From Pseudomonadota bacterium (GTDB taxonomy: Bacteria > Pseudomonadota > Gammaproteobacteria > Pseudomonadales > Pseudomonadaceae), in assembly GCA_023431055.1 (NCBI GenBank), contig JAEYXX010000061.1, positions 1 to 64,000 of the forward strand: a stretch of DNA of 64,000 bases. The letters are read 5' to 3'. Each line of letters starts with the position of its first letter. Position 1 is the stretch's first letter. Under the pieces are notes generated by a model, which worked only from the letters and a program-made list of their open reading frames with translations, did not search any database and had not been told where the DNA came from. This document shows positions 9,685 to 19,359 of this stretch, piece by piece. The position numbers and the translations under genes were made by a program.

Positions 9685-9864
9685 TCAGATATCGAAGTCG
9701 TATTCGGCCAGCTGTTTGTGCAGGCGACGCTCTTCGAGGAAATTGTCGATGATGCGACGCTTGGTCAGGTTGGTCTTGGCGACTTCCACCGCAGGCTCGG
9801 CATCGTCTGCATCGTCCGCGACAAAGTCTTCGTCCAGCTCGAGATCTTCTTTGTCAGTGCTCAT
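9685..9864 (-). CDS. Small acidic protein, PA3496 family
   Basis: A 59-residue protein below common length cut-offs. The N-terminal half is strongly acidic (KEDLELDEDFVADDADDAEP) and the C-terminal half basic and then aromatic (TNLTKRRIIDNFLEERRLHK, ending AEYDFDI). It matches my memory of P. aeruginosa PA3496, which sits next to nth and is listed as a putative envelope-integrity protein; it has no signal peptide or membrane helix that I can see. It is downstream of nth on the same strand. Function is unproven. Confidence 0.8.
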   Translation of the reverse strand: MSTDKEDLELDEDFVADDADDAEPAVEVAKTNLTKRRIIDNFLEERRLHKQLAEYDFDI

Positions 9865-9975
9865 CTATTCCACTCCAGGCCAGTTACCGGGGCCATTTGC
9901 GCACCTTATAGCGGCAAAAATTGAGCGGGTAAAAAAGATTTTTTCAATCAGATGATCACGGGATTCTATGCCTGG

Positions 9976-10614
9976 TCAATCGTCGGAGGTTTTTGCCTTG
10001 TACTCGCACAGATCCTCGATGCGGCAGGCGCCACAGCGCGGTTTGCGCGCGGTGCAGACATAGCGCCCGTGCAGGATCAGCCAGTGGTGGGCGTCGAGCA
10101 GATAATCCTTGGGCACGAACTTGAGCAGCTTTTTCTCCACCTCGACCACGTTCTTGCCCGGTGCGATGCCGGTGCGGTTGCTGACGCGAAAAATATGCGT
10201 GTCCACGGCCATGGCCAGCTGGCGGAAGGCGGTGTTGAGCACCACGTTGGCGGTCTTGCGGCCGACGCCGGGCAGGGCCTCAAGGTCCTCGCGGTTGTCC
10301 GGCACCACACTGCCGTGTTTCTCGATGAGGATGCGGCAGGCCTCGATGACGTTCTTCGCCTTGCTGTTGTACAGGCCGATGGTCTTGATGTACTCGGAAA
10401 GTCCGTCGACGCCCAGGGCGTAGATGGCCTCCGGCGTATTGGCCACCGGAAACAGCTTGGCCGTGGCCTTGTTGACGCTCACGTCTGTGGCCTGGGCCGA
10501 TAGCGTCACCGCCACCAGCAGCTCGAACGGCGTGCTGTAGGCCAGCTCGGTCTTCGGCTCGGGGTTGTCCTCGTGCAGGCGGCGAAAGATTTCCAGGCGT
10601 TTGGCGGCGTTCAT
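9976..10614 (-). CDS. nth: Endonuclease III
   Basis: DNA glycosylase/AP lyase of 212 residues that removes oxidised pyrimidines. The helix-hairpin-helix is LPGVGRKTANVV with catalytic Lys120, and the catalytic Asp is Asp138 (VDTHIFRVSNRTG). The [4Fe-4S] ligands are Cys187, Cys194, Cys197 and Cys203, the same numbering as the E. coli enzyme. It is the last known gene downstream of the rsx operon, from which it is separated by about 100 bp holding a REP-like inverted pair. Confidence 0.97.
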   Translation of the reverse strand: MNAAKRLEIFRRLHEDNPEPKTELAYSTPFELLVAVTLSAQATDVSVNKATAKLFPVANTPEAIYALGVDGLSEYIKTIGLYNSKAKNVIEACRILIEKHGSVVPDNREDLEALPGVGRKTANVVLNTAFRQLAMAVDTHIFRVSNRTGIAPGKNVVEVEKKLLKFVPKDYLLDAHHWLILHGRYVCTARKPRCGACRIEDLCEYKAKTSDD

Positions 10615-10630
10615 GGCTCAGGACTTCAGG

Positions 10631-10692
10631 CGTAGCCCGGATGCAATCCGGGGCGGGTTGGTTCGGCATACCCGGATTGCATCCGGGCTACG
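10631..10692. repeat. REP-like palindrome pair between rsxE and nth
   Basis: The 22-bp unit GTAGCCCGGATGCAATCCGG (with one extra base at each end) occurs at 10631-10652 and in reverse at 10671-10692, forming a large hairpin with an 18-bp loop. The same unit occurs twice more at 13133-13154 and 13200-13220. This is a dispersed intergenic repeat family of Pseudomonas. In the rsx-nth transcript it could affect RNA stability. Confidence 0.85.
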
Positions 10693-10713
10693 GTTGGTCG
10701 CTCGCTGGCGGCG

Positions 10714-11421
10714 TCATTCGATGACTCCGGTAACGCGAACGCGGCGGCTTTGTACGGCCGCCTCGGGCGCGGCGGCCTTGGCCCGTTCCGCGGCGATCTG
10801 GTCGATGCGGTTCTTGCCGGCGATCAGCAGGCCCAGGACGATAAAGGCGCCCGGCGGCAGGATGGCCAGCAGAAAGCCCTTGTAGTCCTGTACCAGAGTG
10901 AGCTTCCACTCGGCGGCAATCGGCCCGAACAGCAGGTGCATGTTGGCAAACAGCGCGCCGGTGCCGAGTAGCTCGCGGATGGCGCCGATCAGCACCAGTA
11001 CCAGGCCGAAGCCCAGGCCCATCATCAGACCGTCGTAGGCGGCGCGGGCCGGGTCGTGCTTGGCGGCAAAGCCGTCGGCGCGGCCGAGAATCACGCAGTT
11101 GGTGGTGATCAGCGGGATGAAGATGCCGAGGATCTGATACAGCTCGTAGGTGTAGGCCTGCATCAGCAGCTCGATGCAGGTGGTCAGCGCGGCGATGATC
11201 ATGACGAAGGCCGGCAAGCGCACGGCAGTGTTGACCACGCCGCGCACCAGCGACACGGCGGTGTTGGAGCACACCAGTACCACCGCGCTGGCCAGGGCCA
11301 GGCCGAGGGCGTTGACCGTGGAGTTGCTCACCCCCAGCAGCGGGCACAGGCCGAGCAGCTGCACCAGCGCCGGGTTGTTCTTCCACAGACCGTTGAAGCT
11401 GATTTCGCGGTAGCTGGTCAT
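10714..11421 (-). CDS. rsxE: Electron transport complex subunit RsxE/RnfE
   Basis: Integral membrane subunit of the Rsx/Rnf complex, which couples NADH-ferredoxin type electron transfer to ion movement and in E. coli keeps SoxR reduced. It has 235 residues and about six helices; the family segment [20 protein letters not shown] is at the N-terminus and [15 protein letters not shown] in the middle. The ATG at 11421 overlaps the rsxG stop as ATGA. It is homologous to RsxA in the same operon (shared FIPLITTNC element). The C-terminal tail is Ala/Arg rich. Confidence 0.95.
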   Translation of the reverse strand: MTSYREISFNGLWKNNPALVQLLGLCPLLGVSNSTVNALGLALASAVVLVCSNTAVSLVRGVVNTAVRLPAFVMIIAALTTCIELLMQAYTYELYQILGIFIPLITTNCVILGRADGFAAKHDPARAAYDGLMMGLGFGLVLVLIGAIRELLGTGALFANMHLLFGPIAAEWKLTLVQDYKGFLLAILPPGAFIVLGLLIAGKNRIDQIAAERAKAAAPEAAVQSRRVRVTGVIE

Positions 11422-12059
11422 TGCTCGTCCTCCGCCAGACCCAGCAACTGGGCGCGGTGCTTGTCGAAGTAGCGCAGGGCGCCGTGCACGGCCTTGACCA
11501 CGGCGCGCGGGGTGATGGTGGCGCCGGCGAACTGGTCGAAGTCGCCGCGATCCTTCTTCACCGCCCAGCCGTCCTCGCCAGGGTTGCTCAGGGACTTGCC
11601 CTCGAAGCCGCGCACCCAATCGCTCTTGGCCAGTTCGATCTTGTCGCCCAGCCCCGGGGTTTCTCGGTGGCCAAGCACACGCACGCCGGCCAGGCGGCCG
11701 TCGGCGAAGATGCCCACCAGCAGGTGGATGGCGCCGCTGTAACCGTCCGGTGCGGTCACCGGCAGGATCAGCGCGCTGGGCTGGTCGCCCTTCAGTGCCA
11801 GATAGGCCGACTGCGGGCTGCGGTGGCCCAGCTCGGCGGCGTTGAGCTCGATACGGTTGTCCAGCAGGTGGTTGTCGTAGCTGCCTGCCGGCAGGATTTC
11901 GGCCAGGGCGCGCACCTGCGCTTCGCGCTCGGCGGCGGCGATACGCGTGGCGGTGCCCTGTTGCAGCAGAGCCACGCTGCCGACGGTGCCAATGGCGAAC
12001 AGGCCAAGCACCAGGGCGTTCTTCAGCATCGAGCGGCTGATTTCCGGCAGCATGCTCAT
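11418..12059 (-). CDS. rsxG: Electron transport complex subunit RsxG/RnfG
   Basis: Membrane-anchored periplasmic flavoprotein subunit of 213 residues. One N-terminal helix (about residues 11-31) is followed by an FMN-binding domain; the flavinylation motif is [12 protein letters not shown], whose Thr would carry the covalent FMN. It overlaps both rsxD (upstream) and rsxE (downstream) by ATGA junctions, as expected for stoichiometric subunits. Confidence 0.95.
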   Translation of the reverse strand: MSMLPEISRSMLKNALVLGLFAIGTVGSVALLQQGTATRIAAAEREAQVRALAEILPAGSYDNHLLDNRIELNAAELGHRSPQSAYLALKGDQPSALILPVTAPDGYSGAIHLLVGIFADGRLAGVRVLGHRETPGLGDKIELAKSDWVRGFEGKSLSNPGEDGWAVKKDRGDFDQFAGATITPRAVVKAVHGALRYFDKHRAQLLGLAEDEQ

Positions 12060-13087
12060 TCTCCCAGCTTGAAGCCGCTGTTGGGCTTGCGGTGGCCGTA
12101 GCTACGCGGCCGGGTGTAGTAGTCGATGGTCGGGGCTGCGAGGTTCATCAGCAGCACGGCGAAGGCGACCGCGTCCGGGTAGCCGCCCCAGGCGCGGATC
12201 ACGTAGACCAGTACTCCGACGCCGATGCCGAACACCAGACGTCCGCGATTGCTGGTGGCGCCGGAAACCGGATCGGTGACGATGAAGAAGGCGCCGAGCA
12301 TGGTGGCGCCAGTGAGCAGGTGGAACAGCGGCGAACCGTTGGAGTCCGAGCCGCTGCCGTTCCAGAACAGCAGGCTCATGACGAACAGCGCGGCGAGCAT
12401 GCCCACTGGCGCGTGCCAGGTGATCAGGCGCTTGTGCAGCAGGTACAGGCCGCCGGCGAGGAAGGCCAGGTTGACCGCTTCGCTGCCGGCGCCGCCGAAA
12501 TGGCCGAAGGCCGGGTTGGCGGCGCGCAGCTCGTCGATGGTCAGGCTCTTGTTCACTTTCAGCACGTCCAGCGCGGTAGCCTGGGCCCAGCCATCGGGCA
12601 GGCTGGCGATACCGAGGATGTGCTTGATGCCGTCCAGCGCGGCGACGCCGTGCGGCGCAGGCCAACTGGTCATTTCCACCGGGAAGGAGATCAGCACCAC
12701 CACGTAGCCGACCATGGCCGGGTTGAAGGGGTTCTGCCCGAGCCCGCCATAAAGTTGTTTGCCGAAGCCGATAGCGAAGCCGCAGGCAACCAGCGTCAGC
12801 CACCAGGGCGAGTAGGGTGGCAGGGCCAGGGCCAGCAGCACGGCGGTGACCAGGGCACTGTAGTCCTTGAGGAAGAACACGATCGGGCGTTTGCGTGCCG
12901 CCAGCAGCGCAGCCTCGAAACCCAGGGCGCAGAGGCTGGCCCAGAGCAGGTTGAACAGGGTGCCGGCGCCGAACAGCCAGGTCAGGGCGAGGATGCCCGG
13001 CACGGTGGCCAGCAGCACCTGCAGCATGACCTGCTGGGTACGGTTGCTGCCCTTGGCGTGGGGCGATGTGATACGGGGCAGGGCCAT
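12056..13087 (-). CDS. rsxD: Electron transport complex subunit RsxD/RnfD
   Basis: Polytopic membrane subunit of 343 residues, related to NqrB, carrying a covalent FMN in studied homologues. The flavin site is probably [20 protein letters not shown], which fits the S(T)GAT consensus. The ATG at 13087 has GGAG about 6 nt upstream. A 141-bp gap with a REP-like pair separates it from rsxC, the only sizeable gap inside the operon. Confidence 0.94.
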   Translation of the reverse strand: MALPRITSPHAKGSNRTQQVMLQVLLATVPGILALTWLFGAGTLFNLLWASLCALGFEAALLAARKRPIVFFLKDYSALVTAVLLALALPPYSPWWLTLVACGFAIGFGKQLYGGLGQNPFNPAMVGYVVVLISFPVEMTSWPAPHGVAALDGIKHILGIASLPDGWAQATALDVLKVNKSLTIDELRAANPAFGHFGGAGSEAVNLAFLAGGLYLLHKRLITWHAPVGMLAALFVMSLLFWNGSGSDSNGSPLFHLLTGATMLGAFFIVTDPVSGATSNRGRLVFGIGVGVLVYVIRAWGGYPDAVAFAVLLMNLAAPTIDYYTRPRSYGHRKPNSGFKLGE

Positions 13088-13132
13088 CGGCGCTCCGGTC
13101 GTTACTGTCGCGGCGCCTTGTCGGGCGCGGTT

Positions 13133-13220
13133 CCCGGATTGCATCCGGGCTACGGTTGTCTGTGCCGCCCGGATGCTCCGACGCGACGGGGTATCTTTTG
13201 TAGCCCGGATGCAATCCGGG
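13133..13220. repeat. REP-like inverted pair inside the rsx operon (between rsxC and rsxD)
   Basis: Two copies of the GTAGCCCGGATGCAATCCGG unit in opposite orientation at 13133-13154 (reverse) and 13200-13220 (forward), filling the rsxC-rsxD gap. The orientation order is opposite to that of the pair at 10631-10692. A transcript through here can fold into a large stem-loop, which may separate upstream (rsxABC) from downstream (rsxDGE) mRNA stability. Confidence 0.85.
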
Positions 13221-13227
13221 ACGATCA

Positions 13228-15867
13228 TTACGGTTGGTATTCGGCCAGCTTGCGTTCGGCTTCGGCCAGGCGGTTACGCGCCTGTTCCAGCGCCCCGCTA
13301 GCAGCGCTCTCGTCACGCTCCAGCTTGCGCAGGTCGGCGCGGGCGAAGGCCACCTCGGTCTTCAGCACCTTGAATTTTTCGTCCACGCCGGGGCGTTCGG
13401 TGCGTACCAGCTCCGGGGCGGGTTTGCCCGAGGCCGCCTCGGCGGCGTGCAGCGCTTGTTCGGCGGCGGCCAGGGCATCGCGCAGTGGCTGCAGGTCGGC
13501 TTCGTCGGCGCCGGCCTTCTCGGCCTTCTTCAGCTCGGCGCGTTTCATCGCCAACTCGACCTTGGCCTTTTTCAAGGCGTCGTCACCGGCTGGTTTGGCC
13601 GCGGGGGCGGGTGCCTGCTTCTCCAGGTCGGCCAGGGCTTTCTCGGCTGCTTCCAGTTGCTGACGCAGGCGGGCGATCTCGGTCTGCTGCTCGTCGTCCG
13701 GGTTTTCGATCTTTTCCAGTTTGCGCAACTGGGCCTTGAGCATGGCGGCTTCGATCTTGGCCTTTTTCAGCGCCTCGTCGCCGGCCGGTTTGGCGGCGGG
13801 GGCGGGCGCCTGCTTCTCCATATCGGCCAGCGCCTTCTCGGCTGCTTCCAGTTGCTGACGCAGGCGAGCGAGTTCGGCCTGCTGCTCGTCGTCCGGGGTT
13901 TCGATCTTTTCCAGCTTGCGCAGCTGGGCCTTGAGCATGGCAGCTTCGATCTTGGCCTTTTTCAGCGCCTCGTCGCCGGCTGGTTTGGCCGCGGGGGCTG
14001 GTGTCTGGCTTTCCATATAGGCCAGGGCTTTCTCGGCTTCTTCCAACTGCTGACGCAGGCGGGCGAGTTCGGCCTGCTGATCGTCGTCCGGGTTTTCGAT
14101 CTTTTCCAGCTTGCGCAGCTGGGCCTTGAGCATGGCGGCTTCGATCTTGGCTTTTTTCAGCGCTTCGTCACTGGCCGGTTTGGGGGCTGGGGCTGGTGCA
14201 GCTGCCTGTGCGTCGGCCAGGGCCTTTTGCGCGGCTTCGGCAGCGGCGCGTAGCTCGCTGACCTGCGCCTGCAGTTCGGGCGTATCGTGGGCGGCCAGCT
14301 GTTTTTCCGCCTTCTTCAGCGCGACCTGGGCCATGCTGGCTTCGATCTTGAGTTTCTTCAGCGCTTCATCGGCCGGCGCGGCTGCGGCTGCAGGGGGCGC
14401 TTCGGCTTGCGCTGCCTTGGCGCGGGCGGCTTTTTCGGCACGGGCCTTGCGCTCGGCTTCCTTCTGTTCCTCGGCGCGGCGCAGGCGTTCCTGGCGCTGC
14501 TCGAAACGCTGCTTGGAGTGCTCGGCCTTGAGCTGTTTCTGCTCCAGCTCGCGGATTTCCGCCTTGGCCGCGCGGTAGTACTGCACCAGCGGAATACTCG
14601 ATGGGCAGACGTAGGCGCAGGCGCCGCACTCGATGCAGTCGAACAGGTTGTGCGCCTTGAGCTGTTCGTGCTCCTGGCCCAGGGCAAAGAAGTGCAGCTG
14701 CTGCGGCAGCAGGCTGGCCGGGCAGGCCTCGGCGCATTCGCCGCAGCGGATGCAGGGCATGGCCGGCGGTGGTGGCGGCAGCTCGGCAGCGGTGCTGGCC
14801 AGCAGGCAGTTGCTGGTCTTGATCAGCGGCACCTCGAGACTGGGCAGGGTAAAGCCCATCATCGGGCCGCCCATGATCAGGCGGTTGAGTTTGCTGGTGT
14901 CCAGTCCGGCGAACGCCAGCAGCTCGCCCACCGGTGTGCCGATCAGCGCCTCGACATTGCAGGGCCGCGCCAGCGCTTCGCCGGTCAGCGTGGTAATGCG
15001 TGAGATCAATGGCTTGCCCAACAGCACGGCGTCGTGGATGGCCACGCAGGTACCGACGTTCTGGCAGAGAATGCCGATATCGGCCGGTAGGCCGCCGCTG
15101 GGCACCTCGACACCGGTGAGAATCTGGATCAGCTGTTTCTCACCGCCGGAGGGGTACTTGGTGGGAAACACCCGCACCTGGTAGCTGCGCTCGCTGCAGG
15201 CGCCGCGCACCGCGGCGATGGCCTCGGGCTTGTTGTCCTCGATGCCGATCAGCACCTGATCGGGCTGGATCAACTGCACCAGGATATCGATGCCGGAAAC
15301 CAGCTTGTCGGCGCGCTCGCGCATCAGCAGGTCGTCAGCGGTGATATAGGGCTCGCACTCGGTGCCGTTGATGATCAGCGTGTGGATCTTCTGCGTCGGC
15401 CGCGCAGTCAGTTTCACCGCGGTAGGGAAGCCGGCGCCGCCCAGGCCGCTGATACCAGCCTCGCGAATCAGCGCTAGCAGCTCGGCAGACTCCATATGCC
15501 GGTAGTCGGCATGGGACGTCAGTTCGACCCACTCGTCCAGGCCGTCGCTGTCGATGACGATGGCCGGTGCCAGCATGCCGGAGACGTGCGGGTAGGGCTG
15601 CGGGCCGATAAAGCTGACGGTGCCGGAAGTCGGGGCATGCAGCGGCGCGCTGACGAAGCCGTTGGCCTCGGCGATCTTCTGCCCCTTGAGTACCCGCTCA
15701 CCGACCACCACGCAGGGCTCGGCGACCGTACCGATATGCTGGCCGAGCGGCAAGACCAGGCGCTTGGGCAGCGGCGCCTGCTGGATCGGCGTGCGGTTGG
15801 ACAGCTCCTTGCGCTCGGCTGGGTGGATGCCACCCGGGATATCCCAGATCTTTTCCTGCGCGCTCAT
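13228..15867 (-). CDS. rsxC: Electron transport complex subunit RsxC/RnfC with long repetitive tail
   Basis: Peripheral subunit of the Rsx complex that binds NADH and FMN and carries two [4Fe-4S] clusters. It has 879 residues; the core covers about 1-450, including the [13 protein letters not shown] nucleotide/FMN segment and two ferredoxin motifs, [12 protein letters not shown] (about 371-382) and [12 protein letters not shown] (about 410-421). The remaining half is a charged Ala/Lys/Glu-rich, probably coiled-coil tail with three nearly identical 65-residue repeats. The ATG at 15867 overlaps the rsxB stop (ATGA). Long repetitive tails are known in gammaproteobacterial RsxC; repeat number varies. 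Confidence 0.95.
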   Translation of the reverse strand: MSAQEKIWDIPGGIHPAERKELSNRTPIQQAPLPKRLVLPLGQHIGTVAEPCVVVGERVLKGQKIAEANGFVSAPLHAPTSGTVSFIGPQPYPHVSGMLAPAIVIDSDGLDEWVELTSHADYRHMESAELLALIREAGISGLGGAGFPTAVKLTARPTQKIHTLIINGTECEPYITADDLLMRERADKLVSGIDILVQLIQPDQVLIGIEDNKPEAIAAVRGACSERSYQVRVFPTKYPSGGEKQLIQILTGVEVPSGGLPADIGILCQNVGTCVAIHDAVLLGKPLISRITTLTGEALARPCNVEALIGTPVGELLAFAGLDTSKLNRLIMGGPMMGFTLPSLEVPLIKTSNCLLASTAAELPPPPPAMPCIRCGECAEACPASLLPQQLHFFALGQEHEQLKAHNLFDCIECGACAYVCPSSIPLVQYYRAAKAEIRELEQKQLKAEHSKQRFEQRQERLRRAEEQKEAERKARAEKAARAKAAQAEAPPAAAAAPADEALKKLKIEASMAQVALKKAEKQLAAHDTPELQAQVSELRAAAEAAQKALADAQAAAPAPAPKPASDEALKKAKIEAAMLKAQLRKLEKIENPDDDQQAELARLRQQLEEAEKALAYMESQTPAPAAKPAGDEALKKAKIEAAMLKAQLRKLEKIETPDDEQQAELARLRQQLEAAEKALADMEKQAPAPAAKPAGDEALKKAKIEAAMLKAQLRKLEKIENPDDEQQTEIARLRQQLEAAEKALADLEKQAPAPAAKPAGDDALKKAKVELAMKRAELKKAEKAGADEADLQPLRDALAAAEQALHAAEAASGKPAPELVRTERPGVDEKFKVLKTEVAFARADLRKLERDESAASGALEQARNRLAEAERKLAEYQP
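13597..14181 (-). repeat. Three tandem 195-bp repeats in the rsxC tail
   Basis: Three in-frame 195-bp units at 13987-14181, 13792-13986 and 13597-13791 each encode a 65-residue repeat beginning KPA(S/G)[14 protein letters not shown] and ending near KQAPAPAA. They differ at only a few codons. A more divergent fourth unit follows (about 13405-13596) and a diverged one precedes. Such near-identity suggests recent expansion or gene-conversion and makes the region prone to copy-number change and assembly error. Confidence 0.9.
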
Positions 15868-16439
15868 GCCGCCTGCTCCCGGTCGCTGGCGATCAGTTGG
15901 CCGGGCGCCAGCGGCTTGTCCCATTTCCAGCTCTGCACGGTGCTACTGACTTCGATCATGTCGATGCAGTCCACCGGGCACGGCTCGACGCACAGGTCGC
16001 AGCCGGTGCACTCGCTGACGATGACCGTGTGCATCTGCCGCGCCGCGCCGACGATAGCGTCCACCGGGCAGGCCTGGATGCACTTGGTGCAGCCAATGCA
16101 TTCTGCTTCGCGGATAAACGCGACCATCTGCGGCTTCTCGCCTTCCACCGCGTCCAGCGGCTCGGGTTCGACGTCCAGCAGGTCGGCCAGGGCCTGGATG
16201 GTCGCCTCGCCACCGGGCGGGCATTTGTTGATCTTGTCGCCGCCGGCGATCGCCTCGGCGTAGGGCTTGCAGCCCGGGTAGCCGCACTGGCCGCACTGGG
16301 TCTGCGGCAGCAGGGCGTTGATCTGTTCGGCGATGGGGTCGCCCTCGACCTTGAAGCGCACCGCAGCGAAACCGAGGATGGCGCCGGAGATCAGGCACAG
16401 GCCGAGCAGGGCGAGTACGGCGACCAGAACCAGGCTCAT
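15864..16439 (-). CDS. rsxB: Electron transport complex subunit RsxB/RnfB
   Basis: Ferredoxin-like subunit of 191 residues. One N-terminal membrane helix (about 4-26) is followed by a cluster domain with Cys49, Cys52, Cys57 and Cys73, then two [4Fe-4S] motifs at Cys114/117/120/124 and Cys144/147/150/154. The ATG at 16439 overlaps the rsxA stop (ATGA). The reading frame stays open upstream to 17204 across rsxA, but that extension is only a shadow. Confidence 0.96.
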   Translation of the reverse strand: MSLVLVAVLALLGLCLISGAILGFAAVRFKVEGDPIAEQINALLPQTQCGQCGYPGCKPYAEAIAGGDKINKCPPGGEATIQALADLLDVEPEPLDAVEGEKPQMVAFIREAECIGCTKCIQACPVDAIVGAARQMHTVIVSECTGCDLCVEPCPVDCIDMIEVSSTVQSWKWDKPLAPGQLIASDREQAA

Positions 16440-17020
16440 AGCTTGATCAACCCGGCAAAGCCCATGAAGGCCAGCGACATCAGGCCGGCGGTGATCATGC
16501 CGATGGCAGCGCCCTGGAAGGACTTGGGTACGTCGGCGATGGCGATACGCTCGCGCATGGCGGCGAACAGCACCAGCACCAGGGAGAAGCCCAGGCCGGC
16601 GGCGAAACCGTTGACGGTGGCGGTGATGAAGGTGAATTCGGCCTTGTTGGCGTTGAGCAGGGCGACGCCCAGGACGATGCAGTTGGTGGTGATCAGCGGC
16701 AGGAAGATGCCCAGCACGCGATACAGCAGCGGGCTGGTCTTGTTCACCACCATCTCGGTGAACTGCACGGTCACCGCGATCACCAGGATGAAGCTGATGG
16801 TGCGCAGGAATTCCAGGTCCAGCGGTTTGAGCACGTACTGCTGCACCAGGTAGCTGCACATGGCGGCCAGGGTCAGCACGAAGGTGGTGGCCAGCGACAG
16901 GCCGATGGCGGTTTCGATCTTCTTCGACACGCCCATGAACGGGCAGAGGCCGAGAAACTGCACCAGCACGAAATTGTTGACCAGGATGGCGCTGACCATG
17001 ATCAGGACGAGTTCGGTCAT
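16436..17020 (-). CDS. rsxA: Electron transport complex subunit RsxA/RnfA
   Basis: First gene of the rsxABC-DGE cluster; integral membrane subunit of 194 residues with six helices. Family features are [20 protein letters not shown] near the start and [16 protein letters not shown] in the middle, with the conserved half-membrane Cys used for a shared iron-sulfur site with RsxE. A good sigma70-type promoter lies 45-73 bp upstream. Confidence 0.96.
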   Translation of the reverse strand: MTELVLIMVSAILVNNFVLVQFLGLCPFMGVSKKIETAIGLSLATTFVLTLAAMCSYLVQQYVLKPLDLEFLRTISFILVIAVTVQFTEMVVNKTSPLLYRVLGIFLPLITTNCIVLGVALLNANKAEFTFITATVNGFAAGLGFSLVLVLFAAMRERIAIADVPKSFQGAAIGMITAGLMSLAFMGFAGLIKL

Positions 17021-17064
17021 CGGGTTGCCGTCGAGTGCGCAAAGGCCGTAGGAAAAGGGCGCCT

Positions 17065-17093
17065 ATTATCGGGAAGCGCGTAGATGCAAACAA
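17065..17093 (-). promoter_or_regulatory. Probable sigma70 promoter of the rsx operon
   Basis: On the minus strand, TTGTTT (17088-17093), a 17-bp spacer and GATAAT (17065-17070), placed 45 bp before the rsxA ATG. The -35 box overlaps the last bases of the metG terminator hairpin, so the two transcription units are packed back to back. Confidence 0.6.
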
Positions 17094-17115
17094 GCCGGCA
17101 TTGGCCGGCTTGTTC
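17088..17115 (-). terminator. metG terminator
   Basis: A perfect AAGCCGGC/GCCGGCTT stem (17092-17115) with loop attg, 25 bp after the metG stop, followed on the minus strand by TTGTTTGC. T-run is short, so efficiency is uncertain. Confidence 0.65.
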
Positions 17116-17139
17116 GACGATCTCGAGTCTAGCCTGTGG

Positions 17140-19176
17140 TCATTTGACGCGCTGACCCGGCTTGGCGCCGCTGTCCGGGCTGAGCAGGTAGATTTCCTCG
17201 CCACCGGGGCCGGCGGCCAGGACCATGCCTTCGCTGATGCCGAACTTCATCTTGCGCGGCGCCAGGTTGGCGACGTACAGAGTCAGACGGCCTTCCAGCT
17301 GGCTCGGGTCCGGGTAGGCGGACTTGATGCCGGAGAACACATTGCGCTTCTCGTCGCCGATATCCAGCGACAGGCGCAGCAGCTTGTCGGCGCCTTCGAC
17401 GAACTCGCACTTCTCGATCAGGGCGATACGCAGGTCGACGGCGGCGAAGGCGTCGAAGTTGATCTCGGCGGCCAGCGGGTCCTTGGCCAGTTCGCCATTG
17501 CCCTGTGGTTTGGACGCTTCGGCGGCCAGGTCTTCCTTGGAGGCTTCGATCATGGCTTCGATTTTTGCCGGCTCGATGCGGGTCAGCAGCGGGTTGAACG
17601 GGTTGAGCTGGTGGTTGGCCAGCGGCAGCGACAGGTCGGCCCAGGTTTGCGGCTGCACATTGAGGAAGGCTTCGGCGTCACTGGCCAGCTTCGGCAGCAC
17701 GGGTTTCAACATGATCACCAGCTGGCGGAACAGGTTGACGCCCAGCGCGCAGATTTCCTGTACCTCGGCCTGCTTGCCTTCGACCTTGTTCAGGGCCCAG
17801 GGCGCCTTGTCGGCGATCCAGGCGTTGGCGCGGTCGGCCAGCGCCATGATCTCGCGCATGGCGCGGGAGAAGTCGCGTGCCTCGTAGGCCTCCGCGATGC
17901 TCGGCGCGGCGGCCTGGAAGGCGTCCCACAGCTCCGGCTCCGGGTTGGCGGCGACCAGCAGGCCATCGTTGCCCTTGTGGATGAAACCGGCGCAGCGGCT
18001 GGCGATGTTGACCACCTTGCCGACCAGGTCCGAGTTGACCTTCTGCACGAAGTCCTCGAGGTTCAGGTCCAGATCGTCGACGCCGCGGCCCAGCTTGGAG
18101 GCGTAGTAGTAGCGCAGGTATTCCGGGTTCAGGTGGTCCAGGTAGGTGCGCGCCTTGATGAAGGTGCCGCGCGACTTGGACATCTTCTGCCCGTTCACCG
18201 TCAGGTAGCCGTGCACGTTGACCGCGGTCGGCTTGCGGTAGCCGGCGCCTTCGAGCATGGCCGGCCAGAACAGGGCGTGGAAGTTGACAATGTCCTTGCC
18301 GATGAAGTGGTACAGCTCGGCGGTCGAATCCTTGCCCCAGAACGCATCGAAGTCCAGCTCCGGGCGTTTGCTGCAGAGGTTCTTGAAGCTGGCCATGTAG
18401 CCGATCGGCGCGTCCAGCCAGACGTAGAAGTATTTGCCTGGCTCGCCGGGAATCTCGAAGCCGAAGTAGGGCGCATCGCGGCTGATGTCCCACTCCTGCA
18501 GGCCGCCGTCGAGCCATTCGGCGATCTTGTTGGCCACCGCTTCCTGCAGGGCGCCGGAGCGCGTCCACTGCTTGAGCATGGCCTCGAAGTCCGGCAGCTT
18601 GAAGAAGAAGTGCTGCGATTCCTTGAGCACCGGCACCGCACCGGAAATGGCGGAGCGCGGGTTCTTCAGTTCGGTCGGTGCGTAGGTGGCGCCGCATTTC
18701 TCGCAGTTGTCACCGTATTGATCTTCGGCCGCGCATTTCGGGCAGGTGCCCTTGATGAAGCGGTCGGCGAGGAACATGCCCTTCTCGGGGTCGAAGTACT
18801 GGGTCACCGCGCGAGTGGCGATATGCCCCTTGTCGCGCAGCGCCAGGTAGATCGACGCAGATAACTGGCGGTTTTCCTCGGAATGCGTGGAGTGGTAGTT
18901 GTCGAAGTCCACGCCGAAGTCGGCGAAGTCGGCGGTGTGCTCGGCCTGTACGTTGGCAATCAGCTGCTCCGGCGTAATGCCTTCTTTCTCGGCGCGCAGC
19001 ATGATCGCCGAGCCGTGGGCATCGTCGGCGCAGACGTAGATCGCCTGGTTGCCGCGCAGCTTCTGGTAGCGCACCCACATGTCGGTCTGCACGTACTCGA
19101 GCATATGGCCGAGGTGGATGGAGCCGTTGGCGTAGGGGAGGGCGCTGGTAACGAGAATCTTGCGGGCTTCGGTCAT
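17140..19176 (-). CDS. metG: Methionyl-tRNA synthetase
   Basis: Charges tRNA-Met and initiator tRNA with methionine. It has 678 residues: class I catalytic core with the HIGH-type motif HLGH at 21-24, a zinc knuckle around residues 145-165 (CPKCAAEDQ and CEKCG), KMSKS at 331-335, an anticodon-binding helical domain and a C-terminal EMAP/Trbp111 tRNA-binding domain that begins about residue 570 ([20 protein letters not shown]). The ATG at 19176 ([18 protein letters not shown]) is chosen over an in-frame ATG at 19215, which would add 13 unconserved residues. It is divergent from apbC, as in other pseudomonads. Confidence 0.98.
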   Translation of the reverse strand: MTEARKILVTSALPYANGSIHLGHMLEYVQTDMWVRYQKLRGNQAIYVCADDAHGSAIMLRAEKEGITPEQLIANVQAEHTADFADFGVDFDNYHSTHSEENRQLSASIYLALRDKGHIATRAVTQYFDPEKGMFLADRFIKGTCPKCAAEDQYGDNCEKCGATYAPTELKNPRSAISGAVPVLKESQHFFFKLPDFEAMLKQWTRSGALQEAVANKIAEWLDGGLQEWDISRDAPYFGFEIPGEPGKYFYVWLDAPIGYMASFKNLCSKRPELDFDAFWGKDSTAELYHFIGKDIVNFHALFWPAMLEGAGYRKPTAVNVHGYLTVNGQKMSKSRGTFIKARTYLDHLNPEYLRYYYASKLGRGVDDLDLNLEDFVQKVNSDLVGKVVNIASRCAGFIHKGNDGLLVAANPEPELWDAFQAAAPSIAEAYEARDFSRAMREIMALADRANAWIADKAPWALNKVEGKQAEVQEICALGVNLFRQLVIMLKPVLPKLASDAEAFLNVQPQTWADLSLPLANHQLNPFNPLLTRIEPAKIEAMIEASKEDLAAEASKPQGNGELAKDPLAAEINFDAFAAVDLRIALIEKCEFVEGADKLLRLSLDIGDEKRNVFSGIKSAYPDPSQLEGRLTLYVANLAPRKMKFGISEGMVLAAGPGGEEIYLLSPDSGAKPGQRVK

Positions 19177-19359
19177 GGTGATCGGCTGCACTGGTAAAAC
19201 GAGGGAAGTCGGCAACTATAAAGCAGCGGCAGGCTGCAAGCCACAAGCTGCAAGTAAGAGCGGATGCAGACAGGGTCCTGGTCGTGGTGAGACGCGTGAA
19301 GCTGTTAGCTGCTGTTAAGATGAATGCCTTATTTTCCGCCTGCCTTCTGGAGTCCTTGC

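Noticed and set aside
12092..13663. 523-residue plus-strand open frame opposite rsxD/rsxC
   Set aside because: Antisense shadow; it even reads through the REP-like repeat and terminates in a Ser/Ala-rich low-complexity run.
15864..17204. 446-residue minus-strand frame that appears to fuse upstream DNA to RsxB
   Set aside because: The upstream part is an off-frame reading of rsxA; RsxB starts at 16439 with the expected [12 protein letters not shown] and overlaps the rsxA stop.
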